Assembly (NCBI RefSeq): GCF_036099295.1
Contig: NZ_CP107976.1
Coordinates: 6,014,001-6,078,000, forward strand
DNA length: 64,000 bases
Source of the DNA: Streptomyces sp. NBC_00358
GTDB lineage: Bacteria > Actinomycetota > Actinomycetes > Streptomycetales > Streptomycetaceae
Direction of reading: 5' to 3'
The notes under the pieces are model-generated. The model was not told where the DNA came from. It saw nothing but the letters and a program-made list of their open reading frames with translations, and did not search any database. Position numbers and translations under genes: made by a program. Below are positions 8,152 to 16,389 of the stretch, piece after piece (position 1 is the stretch's first letter; the number at the start of each line of letters is the position of its first letter).

Positions 8152-8385
8152 GTGAAGCACAAGAAGAGCGCTGCTGTCGTCGCCGGCGCGATCATGGCTC
8201 TGGGCATGGCTGCCCCGGCCTTCGCGGACGCGGGTGCCGAGGGTGCCGCCGTCCACTCTCCCGGTGTCCTCTCGGGCAACGTGATCCAGGTCCCGATCCA
8301 CATCCCCGTCAACGTGTGCGGCAACTCGATCAACGTGATCGCCCTGCTGAACCCGGCGATCGCCAACCGCTGCGCCAACCACTGA
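8152..8385 (+). CDS. chpD: Short chaplin (ChpD-like)
   Basis: This 77-residue secreted chaplin uses GTG at 8152 (MKHKKSAAVVAG), preceded by AAGGGA at 7-nt spacing. An upstream ATG at 8128 lacks a comparable site. The signal peptide ends near APAFA. One chaplin domain follows: SPGVLSGNVIQVPIHIPVNV, then CGNSINVIALLNPAIANRC, with the two conserved Cys. Short chaplins are secreted, self-assemble into amyloid-like fibrils and make aerial structures hydrophobic. The symbol follows the order rodlin, short chaplin, long chaplin, which from memory matches rdl-chpD-chpA. A hairpin separates it from the long chaplin. Confidence 0.85.
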   Translation: MKHKKSAAVVAGAIMALGMAAPAFADAGAEGAAVHSPGVLSGNVIQVPIHIPVNVCGNSINVIALLNPAIANRCANH

Positions 8386-8421
8386 CGTTCCGGCACCTCG
8401 GCCCCATCTGGCTGTGCCACG

Positions 8422-8458
8422 GCCGGCCTTGGACCGCCTCGCGGACCCCAAGGCCGGC
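8422..8458 (+). terminator. Hairpin between short and long chaplin genes
   Basis: Perfect 11-bp stem GCCGGCCTTGG / CCAAGGCCGGC around a 15-nt loop, followed by TTCCTC. Probable terminator or attenuator between the two chaplins. Confidence 0.65.
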
Positions 8459-8492
8459 TTCCTCACTTCTACCAGCAGGAAGACAGACAAGA

Positions 8493-9476
8493 GTGCGACA
8501 GAACCTGAGTAGGGGAGTGGTCCTGGCCGCGGCTGCGACGGGCATCATGTCCCTGTACGCCAGTCCGGCCTTCGCGGACTCGACCGCGACCGCGACCGCT
8601 TCGGACTCACCCGGCGTGGTGTCCGGAAACAACGTCCAGGTGCCGGTGAACGTACCGGTGAACCTCTGCGGCAACACGGTCGACGTCGTCGCCGCGCTCA
8701 ACCCGGCGTTCGGCAACTCCTGTGCCAACGGCTCGGGTTCGCACGTCCGGCACGCCGCACCGCAGCACGCGGCGCCGCAACTCCCCTCGCAGCAGCAGCA
8801 CCACGCCGGCTCCGGGTACGGCCCGGGATACGGCGGCGCCGATCACACCCGCGGTCATGGCGGCCAGGTCGGTCACCCGGGCGCCGGCTACGGCGGATAC
8901 GGCGGTTCCGGGTACGGGGACTCGGGGTACGGGGACTCCGGTCACGGGCAGTCCGGGTACGGGGACTCGGGATACGGGGACTCCGGTCACGGTCGGTCCG
9001 GGTACGGCGACTCGGGCGCTCACCACGGGGGTTGGGGCGGCTCCTCGTCGTACGGCGGGACGTACGGTTCGCCCGGTGTCCTGTCGGGTAACCAGGTCGG
9101 GGCTCCGATCGACGTTCCGGTCGAACTCTGCGGCAACACCGTGGACGTGATCGCCCTGGCGAACCCCGTGTCCGGCAACTCGTGCGGTCATCACCACGGG
9201 CCGGACGGCCACGCGACGACCCCGCACCACTGCACTCCGCCGGCGACCCCGCCGCACACACCCCCGCGGAGGGTCCACCAGCACCCGCCGACCCACACTC
9301 CGTCCACGCCGATCGTGCACACCCCGCCCGTGACGGTGCACCAGCGGCACACCCCGCCCGCGGCGCTGGCGGAGACCGGAGCCGAAGGCATGCTCGCCAA
9401 CGCGGCGGTCAGCGCCGCCCTGCTGGCGGGCGGCGCCGTGCTGTACCGCCGCAGCCGCGCCGCGTCCCGTCCGTGA
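8493..9476 (+). CDS. chpA: Long chaplin with two chaplin domains and LAETG sorting signal (ChpA-like)
   Basis: This 327-residue protein starts at GTG 8493 after AGGA. Its signal peptide ends near SPAFA (~28). Chaplin domain 1 (~38-78) contains SPGVVSGNNVQVPVNVPVNL and CGNTVDVV. A long linker of GYGDSGYGDSGHG-type repeats and His/Gln-rich segments follows. Chaplin domain 2 contains SPGVLSGNQVGAPIDVPVEL and CGNTVDVIALANPVSGNSC. A Pro/Thr/His-rich wall-spanning region leads to the sortase motif LAETG, a hydrophobic segment and RRSR. It would be covalently anchored to peptidoglycan by sortase and nucleate short-chaplin fibrils. No sortase gene is in this window. A 19-bp-stem terminator follows. 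Confidence 0.9.
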   Translation: MRQNLSRGVVLAAAATGIMSLYASPAFADSTATATASDSPGVVSGNNVQVPVNVPVNLCGNTVDVVAALNPAFGNSCANGSGSHVRHAAPQHAAPQLPSQQQHHAGSGYGPGYGGADHTRGHGGQVGHPGAGYGGYGGSGYGDSGYGDSGHGQSGYGDSGYGDSGHGRSGYGDSGAHHGGWGGSSSYGGTYGSPGVLSGNQVGAPIDVPVELCGNTVDVIALANPVSGNSCGHHHGPDGHATTPHHCTPPATPPHTPPRRVHQHPPTHTPSTPIVHTPPVTVHQRHTPPAALAETGAEGMLANAAVSAALLAGGAVLYRRSRAASRP

Positions 9477-9482
9477 CGCCCC

Positions 9483-9526
9483 CGCCCCGGGTGCCGGACG
9501 CCTCCCCGCGTCCGGCGCCCGGGGCG
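9483..9526. terminator. Strong terminator after long chaplin gene
   Basis: CGCCCCGGGTGCCGGACGC (9483-9501) pairs with GCGTCCGGCGCCCGGGGCG (9508-9526), a 19-bp stem with one mismatch and a 6-nt loop. It lies 6 bp after the stop and faces the convergent flavoprotein gene. The next ~150 bp to 9684 hold nothing I recognise. Confidence 0.8.
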
Positions 9527-9684
9527 GTCCGCGTGCCGCTGCCCCGGGTGGTCCGCGCTCGCCCGGTATGTGCCGAACGGGCGCTGCGGGCGCCGCTGGT
9601 GATCGCCACGAGCCCGGCGGGCACCACGGCGGCCTCTGTCGAGGCGGTCAACACCGTCGTGTTCACGTCGGACCCGGCGCCGGC

Positions 9685-10956
9685 TCAGCGCCGGGCGCCG
9701 AGTCGCAGGTCCGGTCCCTGCCGCCGGCGCTCCCCGGGCGCCGGTACCCGGCCGCCGGCCGGTCCTGTGCGCAGCCGCCGCCGTACGCCGCGCACGAGCA
9801 TGTCCGCCGTGAAACCGGCACCCTGCACGAAGCGCATGGCCGGACCGAACGCGGAGGCGGTGATCAGCCCCGCCATGAAGAGGCCCGGCACCGACGACTC
9901 GAAGTCCCGGCCGATCTCCGGCGGACCGTCGGGCCCCGCCGCCAGACGCACGCGCAGATCGTCGTCGAGCAGGCCGAGCCGCTCGCGCCGCGCCCTGAAC
10001 CCGGTGGCCGCGATGACATGGTCCGTCTCCAGACACATCGGGGTGCCGTCCCGGTCCACCGTTTCGAGCCGTACGTCGATGCCCGAGGCGTAGGCCGACG
10101 TGACCTCGTGCCCCAGCATCACCTCGACGACGGGCTCGACGCGGTCGCGGACCCACCAGGCACCGGCCGGGCCCAGCGCGGTGGCCGCGATCCGCGCCCG
10201 GGTGGGTTCCGGCAGCCGGCGGAAGAGGCCGGGGCGCTCGGCGTAGAACCAGTTGCGCCAGCCGCAGCCCAGACCGCTGTGCGGGGCACGGGCGGAGCGG
10301 TACCAGGGCCGTTCCCGGGCGGGCGGCTCGTCGTTCCAGCGCAGCCGGTCGGCGCGGACCAGGACCCTTGCCCGGGTGCCCTGTTCGCAGAGCAGGGCCG
10401 CCGTCTCCAGGGCGGCCTGACCGCCGCCGATCACCGTGACGTCCCGGCCCCGGAAGCGGGACAGCGAGCTGTGGTCGCTGCTGTGCGACACCTGCTCGGG
10501 GCCGAGGCCGTCCAGCGCGGCCGGCACCTCGGCGAAGGGCATCACGCCGACGGCCAGGACGACCGTGCGGGCCCGCAGCACCTCGCCGTCGTCGACCAGC
10601 GCCTCGAACCCCCCGGGGCAGGCCCTCACCCGGACGGCCATGCGTTCGTCGACCCCGGGCACCGCGTTGCGGGCGAACCACAGGCCGTACGAGGCGAACA
10701 GCTCGACCGGTACCGGCTCGCCGTGCCGGGCCGCCACGCCACGGCCCGCGCAGTACGTCTCCAGACGCCAGCGGCCTTGCGGGTCGGAGAGGCTGGACGC
10801 CCACGGCTCCGACTTCAGGAACATCCCGCGGGGCATGTGGTCGCGCCAGGACGCCATCGGGCGGCCGAGGACGCGCAGGCTCAGCCCGGCCGCCGCGGCG
10901 TGGGAGGCGATGGACAGGCCGTAGGGGCCGGCTCCCACCACCAGGAGGTCGTACAT
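9685..10956 (-). CDS. FAD/NAD(P)-binding oxidoreductase (flavoprotein monooxygenase-like)
   Basis: This 423-residue protein starts MYDLLVVGAGPYGLSIASHA, a Rossmann FAD-binding motif (GxGxxG) at ~8-13. A second dinucleotide-binding motif, VIGGGQAALETAALL (~170-185), fits an NADPH site. ATGF near ~330 (IAATGFRARRERLG) matches the ATG motif of flavin monooxygenase/lysine-hydroxylase-type enzymes. The start overlaps the stop of the ATP-grasp gene by one base (TGATG), so the two are co-translated. It could hydroxylate a substrate tied to the ATP-grasp ligase, for example a small-molecule or glycan decoration. The substrate is unknown. It is the last gene of its transcription unit. Confidence 0.8.
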   Translation of the reverse strand: MYDLLVVGAGPYGLSIASHAAAAGLSLRVLGRPMASWRDHMPRGMFLKSEPWASSLSDPQGRWRLETYCAGRGVAARHGEPVPVELFASYGLWFARNAVPGVDERMAVRVRACPGGFEALVDDGEVLRARTVVLAVGVMPFAEVPAALDGLGPEQVSHSSDHSSLSRFRGRDVTVIGGGQAALETAALLCEQGTRARVLVRADRLRWNDEPPARERPWYRSARAPHSGLGCGWRNWFYAERPGLFRRLPEPTRARIAATALGPAGAWWVRDRVEPVVEVMLGHEVTSAYASGIDVRLETVDRDGTPMCLETDHVIAATGFRARRERLGLLDDDLRVRLAAGPDGPPEIGRDFESSVPGLFMAGLITASAFGPAMRFVQGAGFTADMLVRGVRRRLRTGPAGGRVPAPGERRRQGPDLRLGARR

Positions 10957-12407
10957 CAGCAACTGCTCGCTTTCTCGTCGTCGGTACGGGAGGGGGCCGG
11001 GGGCCCCTGCGGCCGCGCGTTGAAGGGGGCGGGCATCCGGTCGGAGCGGCGGCCCGAGCCGCGGTCCGCGCGCCGCACCGGTCCGCCGCGCGGTCGTACG
11101 ACGGCCGAGTCCGTGCTCGCGGCGACCGGTCTCGCCGCCGCGGCACCGGCCGTCTCGGCGGCCGCCGCCCCGGCTGTCCTGGTCGCTCCGGCTCTCCTGG
11201 CTGTCCGGACCGCGACGGCGGGCCCGCGCAGCAGGCGGCCGGTGCGCTGTGCCAGGCGCAGCGAGACATGGCGGGCCCACAGGCCCCATAACGCGCGCCC
11301 GGGGGCGCGGTCGTCCAGCGCGTGCCAGGCCAGTTCGCGCCCCGCGGACCGGGAGCGCAGCGCGACGAACGGCGCGTAGTTCTCCACCACGAACGTACGA
11401 CCCGGCACAGGCGCCGGTTCGGGCAGCGGACGGTGGGTCAGATCCAGGTGCAGGGCGCGTACGACGTCCAGGCCCGCCCCGTCCTCGAAGAGCCGGAACT
11501 GGGCTCCGGGACGGGGGTTGAAGTCGAGCAGGTGGTAGCGGCCCGTGGTGGCGTCCCGGCGGAAGTCGAGGTCGAAGATGCCCCGGTAGCCGAGGGCACC
11601 GATGAGCCCTTCGACCAGGGCCTGGAGCTGCGGCTCGGGCGTCCAGCGGCCGACCGTCGTGAGGCCCGCGCCGCGCGGCCAGGCACGGTTCTTGCGGCCC
11701 GTGCCGCCGCCTCGGGTCACGCCGGACCGGTCGACGTAACCGTGGACGAACCAGTCGCGGTCGGGCCCCGGCGGCAGAAAGGCCTGGAACAGCAGCGGGC
11801 TGCCGGCCTCGGCGGTACGCAGATACAGGGCCTGCGCCTGCTGCGCGGAGCGCACCACCACCGTGCTGCGCAGGTCCGTTCCGGCCGGGATCAGCCAGGG
11901 GCGGCTCCACTTGGCCATCATCGGCAGGCCCAGTTGCCAGGCCGCCGCGGCGGCCTGGGCCGGGCTCCGCGGGATCAGGGTCACCGGGTGCGGAACGCCC
12001 AGGCTCTCGCAGACGGTGGCCAGTTCGGCCTTGTCGGCGACGTGTTCGGCGAGGGTGCCGGACCGCGGCGGCAGCAGGTACCCGGCGGCGAGTTCCGTTC
12101 GCAGGCGGTTCACCGCGAGGGCGCTCGCGTCATCCATCGGGACCAGTACGGCGGGCCGGGAAACCCGGGCGGCCACTCGGCGCAACACCGCGGCGATCTC
12201 CGCGGTGGACGAGCCGGGCGGAGGCGGTGGGTGCATCTCCGCGACAAAGCGCGATCTGCGGACGGGACTTCCCGTGGAATCGGCGACGAGGTGCACCTCC
12301 ACACCTGCTCTGCCGAGCGAGCGTACGGCCCCGAGAGTTCCGTGGTGAAAGGGATTCCGGTCGATGCGCAGCAGTACGGCGGGGACCCGGTTGTCGAGAT
12401 TCGGCAC
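10956..12407 (-). CDS. ATP-grasp domain carboxylate-amine/thiol ligase-like protein (contains TTA codon)
   Basis: This 483-residue protein starts at GTG 12407 (VPNLDNRVPAVLLRIDRN), preceded by AAGGAAG. An ATG at 12491 is in frame but lacks a ribosome site. It has a pre-ATP-grasp region, then LAEHVADKAELATVCESLGV and the acidic metal-binding block YHLLDFNPRPGAQFRLFEDG (~325), as in ATP-grasp ligases. The last ~100 residues are Ala/Arg-rich and probably disordered. The enzyme should form an acyl-phosphate and join a carboxylate to an amine; its partner is unknown. Leu in GRALWGL is encoded by TTA (bases 11289-11291), so full translation should need the bldA tRNA. It is divergent from the GH26-like gene and co-translated with the flavoprotein. 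Confidence 0.8.
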   Translation of the reverse strand: MPNLDNRVPAVLLRIDRNPFHHGTLGAVRSLGRAGVEVHLVADSTGSPVRRSRFVAEMHPPPPPGSSTAEIAAVLRRVAARVSRPAVLVPMDDASALAVNRLRTELAAGYLLPPRSGTLAEHVADKAELATVCESLGVPHPVTLIPRSPAQAAAAAWQLGLPMMAKWSRPWLIPAGTDLRSTVVVRSAQQAQALYLRTAEAGSPLLFQAFLPPGPDRDWFVHGYVDRSGVTRGGGTGRKNRAWPRGAGLTTVGRWTPEPQLQALVEGLIGALGYRGIFDLDFRRDATTGRYHLLDFNPRPGAQFRLFEDGAGLDVVRALHLDLTHRPLPEPAPVPGRTFVVENYAPFVALRSRSAGRELAWHALDDRAPGRALWGLWARHVSLRLAQRTGRLLRGPAVAVRTARRAGATRTAGAAAAETAGAAAARPVAASTDSAVVRPRGGPVRRADRGSGRRSDRMPAPFNARPQGPPAPSRTDDEKASSC

Positions 12408-12596
12408 GGGTTCTTCCTTCGGATCGGGAAACGGCCAGGAGGAATCGGAACGGACGCGGTGACCGGGTGTGTCACCCGTGCGAGTGATCATCGAGAGCGG
12501 GAGACGAAACCCCGGTTGGCTGAACAGGTATTCATATGACTGAGTGTCAGTAATCGGAAAATAACAATCCGAGGATCGAGAAGGAGAGGAGCAGGC

Positions 12597-14567
12597 ATGG
12601 CCCCACAGCAGCAGCGGCCCCGGAACAGAAGGCTGGCGTTCGTCGCGGCCGGCATCGTCACGTCGGTCGCCCTTGCGTCTGGTCCGGTCTACGCCGTGGG
12701 CGCCGGGGTGGTGCGGGTCGGCGACCCGCCGGCTCCGACACCCACGGCGGTGACACCGCCCGCGACCTCCTCGACCACCGGCGGCGTCCGGACCACGGCT
12801 CCGGTCGCACCGGCGGCCTCGGCCCCGCCGTCGGCATCCGCGCCCGCGCGAACCCGGCTGGTCCCGACCGCCGCCGGGCCCGGGCGGCCCGCCGCTCCCG
12901 GTTCGACGCCCACGCCGTCCGGCAAGCAGGCCGCCGCGGCACCGCCCGCCTTCGGCGCCTACCTCGACTACGGCGCCGGGGGTATCGCCCGCATCGGGCA
13001 GCTCAGCAAGTGGCTGGGGGGTACCGAACTGCGGGTCGGGCACACGTATCTGCCCGGCGACAGCTGGAGCAACATCGAGGGCGATCCCGGCTTCCTGGAC
13101 GCCTGGGCGGACTGGCGCCGCGCGCGGAGCGACCGGATGCTCGTCCTCAACGTCCCGATGATGGAACGCAACGAGGAGGGTTTCTCCGACGACCAGGTGC
13201 GCCTGCTGCTGCGTGAGGCCGCCACCGGAGTCTTCGACCACCACTTCCGCGCACTGGCCGAGCGGCTGGTCGAGCTGAGGGTGCCCGACACCGTCATCGT
13301 GCTCGGCTGGGAAATGAACGGCATCACGTACACCCATCGCTGCGGACCCGACCCCGAGGCCTGGAAGACGTACTGGAACAGGATCGTCACCGCCATGCGG
13401 TCGGTGCCGGGGCAGAGATTCCGGTTCGACTTCGCCCCGAACCGCGGCCGGGACGGTATTCCCTGGACCCAGTGCTATCCGGGTGACCGTACGGTCGACG
13501 TCATCGGCATGGACGCGTACGACCAGCCCTCGGGGCTCTCTTTCGACGAGCAGGTGAAGGAGCCGTACGGGCTTCAGGAACAGGTGGACTTCGCGAAAGC
13601 CCACGGGAAACTCATTTCCTATCCCGAGTGGGGACTCTTCCACAACGGCGACAATGTCACGTACATGAAGCGCATGCTCGCGTGGATCGACGAGCACAAG
13701 CCGCTGTACAACACGCTCACCGATTACTGTCCGCACGGCGTGTGGCAGTGCGAGGACAATCCGCTGGCGGCCCAGGCGTACCGGGCCGCGCTGTCCGGCC
13801 TCACCGAGCCGACCACCGACCCGGCAACCGAGCCGACCGCCGACCCGGCAACCGAGCCGACCGCCGACCCGGCAACCGAGCCGACCGCCGACCCGGCAGC
13901 CGACCCGACAACAGGTCCGGCACCGGAGCCGACGTCGACTCCGGATCAGACCTCGACTCAGGTTCCCGAGCCGACTTCGCCCCCCGAGCCCACCTCGACG
14001 CCGCAGCCGACGTCCGAGCCCGCCTCCACGCCGCAGCCGACTTCGACGCCGGTCGAGTCCCTGGCATCTGAGCCGACTTCGACCCCGGCCAAGACTCCGC
14101 TGCCCGAACCGACTTCGACTCCGGCTTCGAAACCGAAACCCGAACCGAAGCCGACTCCGACGCCCGCCGAGACTCCTGAGCCCGCCTCGACCCCGGCCAA
14201 GACCCCGCCCCCCGAACCGACTTCGACCCCGGAGCCGGCCCAGACCCCGGCCAAGACCCCGACCTCCGAGCCGACTTCGAGTCCGGCCGCGAAGCCGGTG
14301 CCCGAGTCGGAGCCGACCCCGGCCAAGACGCCCGAGCCGGTCCCGACCCCGACCCCGGCCAAGACCTCGACCCCCGAGCCGACTTCGAGTCCTGCCGCGA
14401 AGCCGGCACCCGAGCCGGTTCCGCATGCGACGCCGGATCAGGTCGTGCCGGCGTCCCCGGCCCACTGCGCGCCGCTGGAACTCGGTGACTGGGTGGAGTA
14501 CTGGATCGGCGGGAAGATCTGCATGCCCGTCGACCTGTCGAGCGACTGGTGGTCGCTCGACTGGTGA
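12597..14567 (+). CDS. Secreted GH26-like glycoside hydrolase with Pro/Thr/Glu-rich tail
   Basis: This 656-residue exported protein starts at ATG 12597 behind AAGGAGAGGAG. A signal peptide or anchor (LAFVAAGIVTSVALASG) is followed by an Ala/Pro/Thr linker to ~115. The catalytic domain (~118-400) starts FGAYLDYG. It contains LGWEMNG (general acid/base Glu) and ISYPEWGL (likely nucleophile Glu), the layout of GH26 beta-mannanase/beta-glycanase enzymes. About 220 residues of EPTADPAT/PEPTSTP-type repeats follow, then a short C-terminus with two Cys and six Trp residues. It would act on an extracellular glycan, plausibly the product of the adjacent cluster (inference). It is divergent from the ATP-grasp gene and convergent with the GNAT/FemAB-like gene. 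Confidence 0.8.
   Translation: MAPQQQRPRNRRLAFVAAGIVTSVALASGPVYAVGAGVVRVGDPPAPTPTAVTPPATSSTTGGVRTTAPVAPAASAPPSASAPARTRLVPTAAGPGRPAAPGSTPTPSGKQAAAAPPAFGAYLDYGAGGIARIGQLSKWLGGTELRVGHTYLPGDSWSNIEGDPGFLDAWADWRRARSDRMLVLNVPMMERNEEGFSDDQVRLLLREAATGVFDHHFRALAERLVELRVPDTVIVLGWEMNGITYTHRCGPDPEAWKTYWNRIVTAMRSVPGQRFRFDFAPNRGRDGIPWTQCYPGDRTVDVIGMDAYDQPSGLSFDEQVKEPYGLQEQVDFAKAHGKLISYPEWGLFHNGDNVTYMKRMLAWIDEHKPLYNTLTDYCPHGVWQCEDNPLAAQAYRAALSGLTEPTTDPATEPTADPATEPTADPATEPTADPAADPTTGPAPEPTSTPDQTSTQVPEPTSPPEPTSTPQPTSEPASTPQPTSTPVESLASEPTSTPAKTPLPEPTSTPASKPKPEPKPTPTPAETPEPASTPAKTPPPEPTSTPEPAQTPAKTPTSEPTSSPAAKPVPESEPTPAKTPEPVPTPTPAKTSTPEPTSSPAAKPAPEPVPHATPDQVVPASPAHCAPLELGDWVEYWIGGKICMPVDLSSDWWSLDW
13806..13901 (+). 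repeat. Four 24-bp tandem repeats in GH26-like gene
   Basis: Unit GAGCCGACCGCCGACCCGGC plus AACC, coding EPTADPAT. There are four copies, differing at single bases in the first and last. They open the long Pro/Thr/Glu-rich linker and are likely to vary in number between strains. Confidence 0.85.
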
Positions 14568-14573
14568 CACCCC

Positions 14574-14607
14574 GGTGGCGGCGGGTCGTTCAGGGCCTGC
14601 CGCCACC
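14574..14607. terminator. Convergent hairpin between GH26-like and GNAT/FemAB-like genes
   Basis: GGTGGCGGC / GCCGCCACC form a perfect 9-bp stem around a 16-nt loop. The right arm lies inside the 3' end of the minus-strand gene. Confidence 0.5.
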
Positions 14608-15720
14608 GCGCTCCTTCCAGTTCCGCAGCAACTCCTTGCCCCACCGGCGCGCGGCGACGTCGCCGACGACCGCCGAGATCAGCGGTGCCGTACGCCGGCG
14701 GGCGAGAAGAAGCCGCTGGTTGACGACGGGCTCAGGGCGCCAGTGGCGCTTGTAGGGCTCGTCGCCGCGCAGCAGGCTCAGCGTCCCCCGGCCGCCCGAC
14801 TCGGTGTGCCGGGAGCAGGCGTCGAGCAGTATCACCGCCACGTCCGCCTTACGCTCGCGCAACTGCGGATGGACGCCGTACAGATAGCCGCCCGCCAGGC
14901 GCCTGGACAGCAGGGTGAGGTCCACGGCCATCACGGTGTCGTCGAGCCGGAACTCGGTGACCACCGCGTCCCCGGAGCGCACCATCGGGCCCACCGAGCG
15001 GACCAGATGCTCCGAGAACCGCTCCTGGAGGTGCTCGGAGGTCACCTTGCGGCCCTCCCACTGCAACCGGTGCAGTTCGAGCAGCCGGCCGAGGGCCGCG
15101 TCCACCTCGTCGTGCGCCACCACCCGCTGTTCGATCCCGAGCGCGGTGTGCTTGCGCAGCTTGGCCCGGACGCGCTGCTGGGCCTTCGCCGAGGGGAGGC
15201 GGTCCACCAGCTCGTCCATCGAGGTGGCCGGCAGCTCCAGGCACAGGGAGTCCCGGACCCGGCGGCGCGGTCCGCGCCAGTGCTCGTAGACCCGCTCCAC
15301 CGCGCCGCCGGGGCGGACCTCGCGGAAGTCGATCAGGGCGGTGCGGGCGGCGGCCGACAGCCGTCCGGTGAGCAGCGCCGCGGCCCGGTCGGCGTGCTCG
15401 TCGTCGAGGAGCACGTCCGCGTAGTCGGAGATCGCCCCGCCGAGCGGCACGAGCGTCGGCAGCGGGCCGCGTGCTCGCATCAGGGGCGCGACCGCGAGCA
15501 GTTCATCGCCCTCGCGCACGACCACCAGACGCAGCCGCCCCGGCGTCCCGTACGACAGCCACCAGGAGTGCAGCCACGCGTGGCTCTGGAAGGCGGTGGC
15601 GGCGCCGCACCGGTGGTACAGCCGCTCCCAGGACGCCCCCAGGTCGGCGAACTCCCGCTCCCCGGTGATGAGTTCGACCCGCGCGATGCTCCGTACACCG
15701 GCGTGGAGTGTCCCGCTCAC
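14590..15720 (-). CDS. GNAT/FemAB-like (BioF2-type) acyltransferase
   Basis: This 376-residue cytoplasmic protein is best started at GTG 15720, overlapping the stop of the upstream Wzz-like gene (GTGA). Features are an N-terminal GNAT-like half (SWERLYHRCGAATAFQSHAW), a basic SAKAQQRVRAKLRKHTALGI segment, and a C-terminal GNAT core with VMAVDLTLLSRRLAGGYLYG, ending SLLRGDEPYKRHW. This is the pattern of the Acetyltransf_6/CelD-type family found in exopolysaccharide clusters. It probably transfers an acyl or aminoacyl group to a glycan or its precursor. The donor and acceptor are not visible. It is the last gene of the long minus-strand polysaccharide operon. Confidence 0.8.
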   Translation of the reverse strand: MSGTLHAGVRSIARVELITGEREFADLGASWERLYHRCGAATAFQSHAWLHSWWLSYGTPGRLRLVVVREGDELLAVAPLMRARGPLPTLVPLGGAISDYADVLLDDEHADRAAALLTGRLSAAARTALIDFREVRPGGAVERVYEHWRGPRRRVRDSLCLELPATSMDELVDRLPSAKAQQRVRAKLRKHTALGIEQRVVAHDEVDAALGRLLELHRLQWEGRKVTSEHLQERFSEHLVRSVGPMVRSGDAVVTEFRLDDTVMAVDLTLLSRRLAGGYLYGVHPQLRERKADVAVILLDACSRHTESGGRGTLSLLRGDEPYKRHWRPEPVVNQRLLLARRRTAPLISAVVGDVAARRWGKELLRNWKERGGGRP

Positions 15721-16373
15721 AGCTGGCCGTGCACATCGGCGGCGGTGGCCGGGTTCGGCACCGATGCCTGGCGGGCGATGTCGGTGGACCGCCGGGGACG
15801 GACCAGCAGGACGAGACCGCCGAGCAGCCCGCCCGCGCTCGCGCCGACCAGACCCGTCACCGTCGGGGACGCCGAGGACGCCGAGACCGGCTTCACCGCG
15901 CGGGAGAACGACAGGAGTTCGACGTGGGTGCTCTTCTGGCTCGCGTTGGCGTGCTGGGTCAGTGAGCGGGTGACCGCGTTGGCCATGTCGACGGCCCGGT
16001 CGGGGTGCGAGGAGGTGGCCGAGACGGCGACCATCGGAGCGTCCGGGGAGGTCGCCGTCCGCACGCTCGACTCCAGGGTCTTCACCGGCACACCGGCCCA
16101 CACCTGCGCGTCCCCGAGCACCGCGAGCTGCGTGGCGACCCGGCCGTACGCCTGCGCGAAGCCGAGCGCCGCCGACGGATCGCCCTTCTCCGTCGGTACG
16201 ACGACGACATAGCTCGTCGCCGTGTACGTGGGGGTCTTCACCACGCCGTACGCGCCGCCGAGCACGCCGCCGAGCACGGCTCCGGCGGCGAGCAGCGACC
16301 ACGGCGGCATGGTCCTCGCCCGGGAGAGGGCCGATCCCGAGGGCCGGTGGCCCCTGGTGAGGTTTTCGGACAT
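15717..16373 (-). CDS. Wzz/capsular polysaccharide chain-length-type membrane protein
   Basis: This 218-residue protein starts at ATG 16373. TM1 is WSLLAAGAVLGGVLGGAYG (~25-43). An extracellular part of ~120 residues begins KTPTYTATSYVVVVPTEKGD and contains SATSSHPDRAVDMANAV, which is typical of Wzz/YveK co-polymerases. TM2 is TVTGLVGASAGGLLGGLVLL (~170-189), and the cytoplasmic tail is short. No kinase domain is attached and no separate BY-kinase gene lies nearby. It probably controls chain length or export of the polysaccharide. It is co-transcribed with, and overlaps, the GNAT/FemAB-like gene. Confidence 0.8.
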   Translation of the reverse strand: MSENLTRGHRPSGSALSRARTMPPWSLLAAGAVLGGVLGGAYGVVKTPTYTATSYVVVVPTEKGDPSAALGFAQAYGRVATQLAVLGDAQVWAGVPVKTLESSVRTATSPDAPMVAVSATSSHPDRAVDMANAVTRSLTQHANASQKSTHVELLSFSRAVKPVSASSASPTVTGLVGASAGGLLGGLVLLVRPRRSTDIARQASVPNPATAADVHGQL

Positions 16374-16389
16374 GAGGAACTCACTCCAG

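Noticed and set aside
9409..9666. 85-codon minus-strand frame after chpA
   Set aside because: It overlaps the chpA 3' end and the strong terminator, and has no ribosome site or family. Not supported as a gene.
9191..11269. 692-codon minus-strand open frame overlapping flavoprotein and chaplin genes
   Set aside because: It is in the wrong frame for the FAD-binding motifs, and the peptide is Arg/Pro/Ala noise.
10956..14606. A 1216-codon minus-strand open frame spanning the GH26-like gene and the ATP-grasp gene
   Set aside because: Only the part below 12407 encodes a recognisable protein (ATP-grasp). The upper part is an antisense shadow of the Pro/Thr-rich GH26 gene, rich in RLGRGRGR-type repeats.
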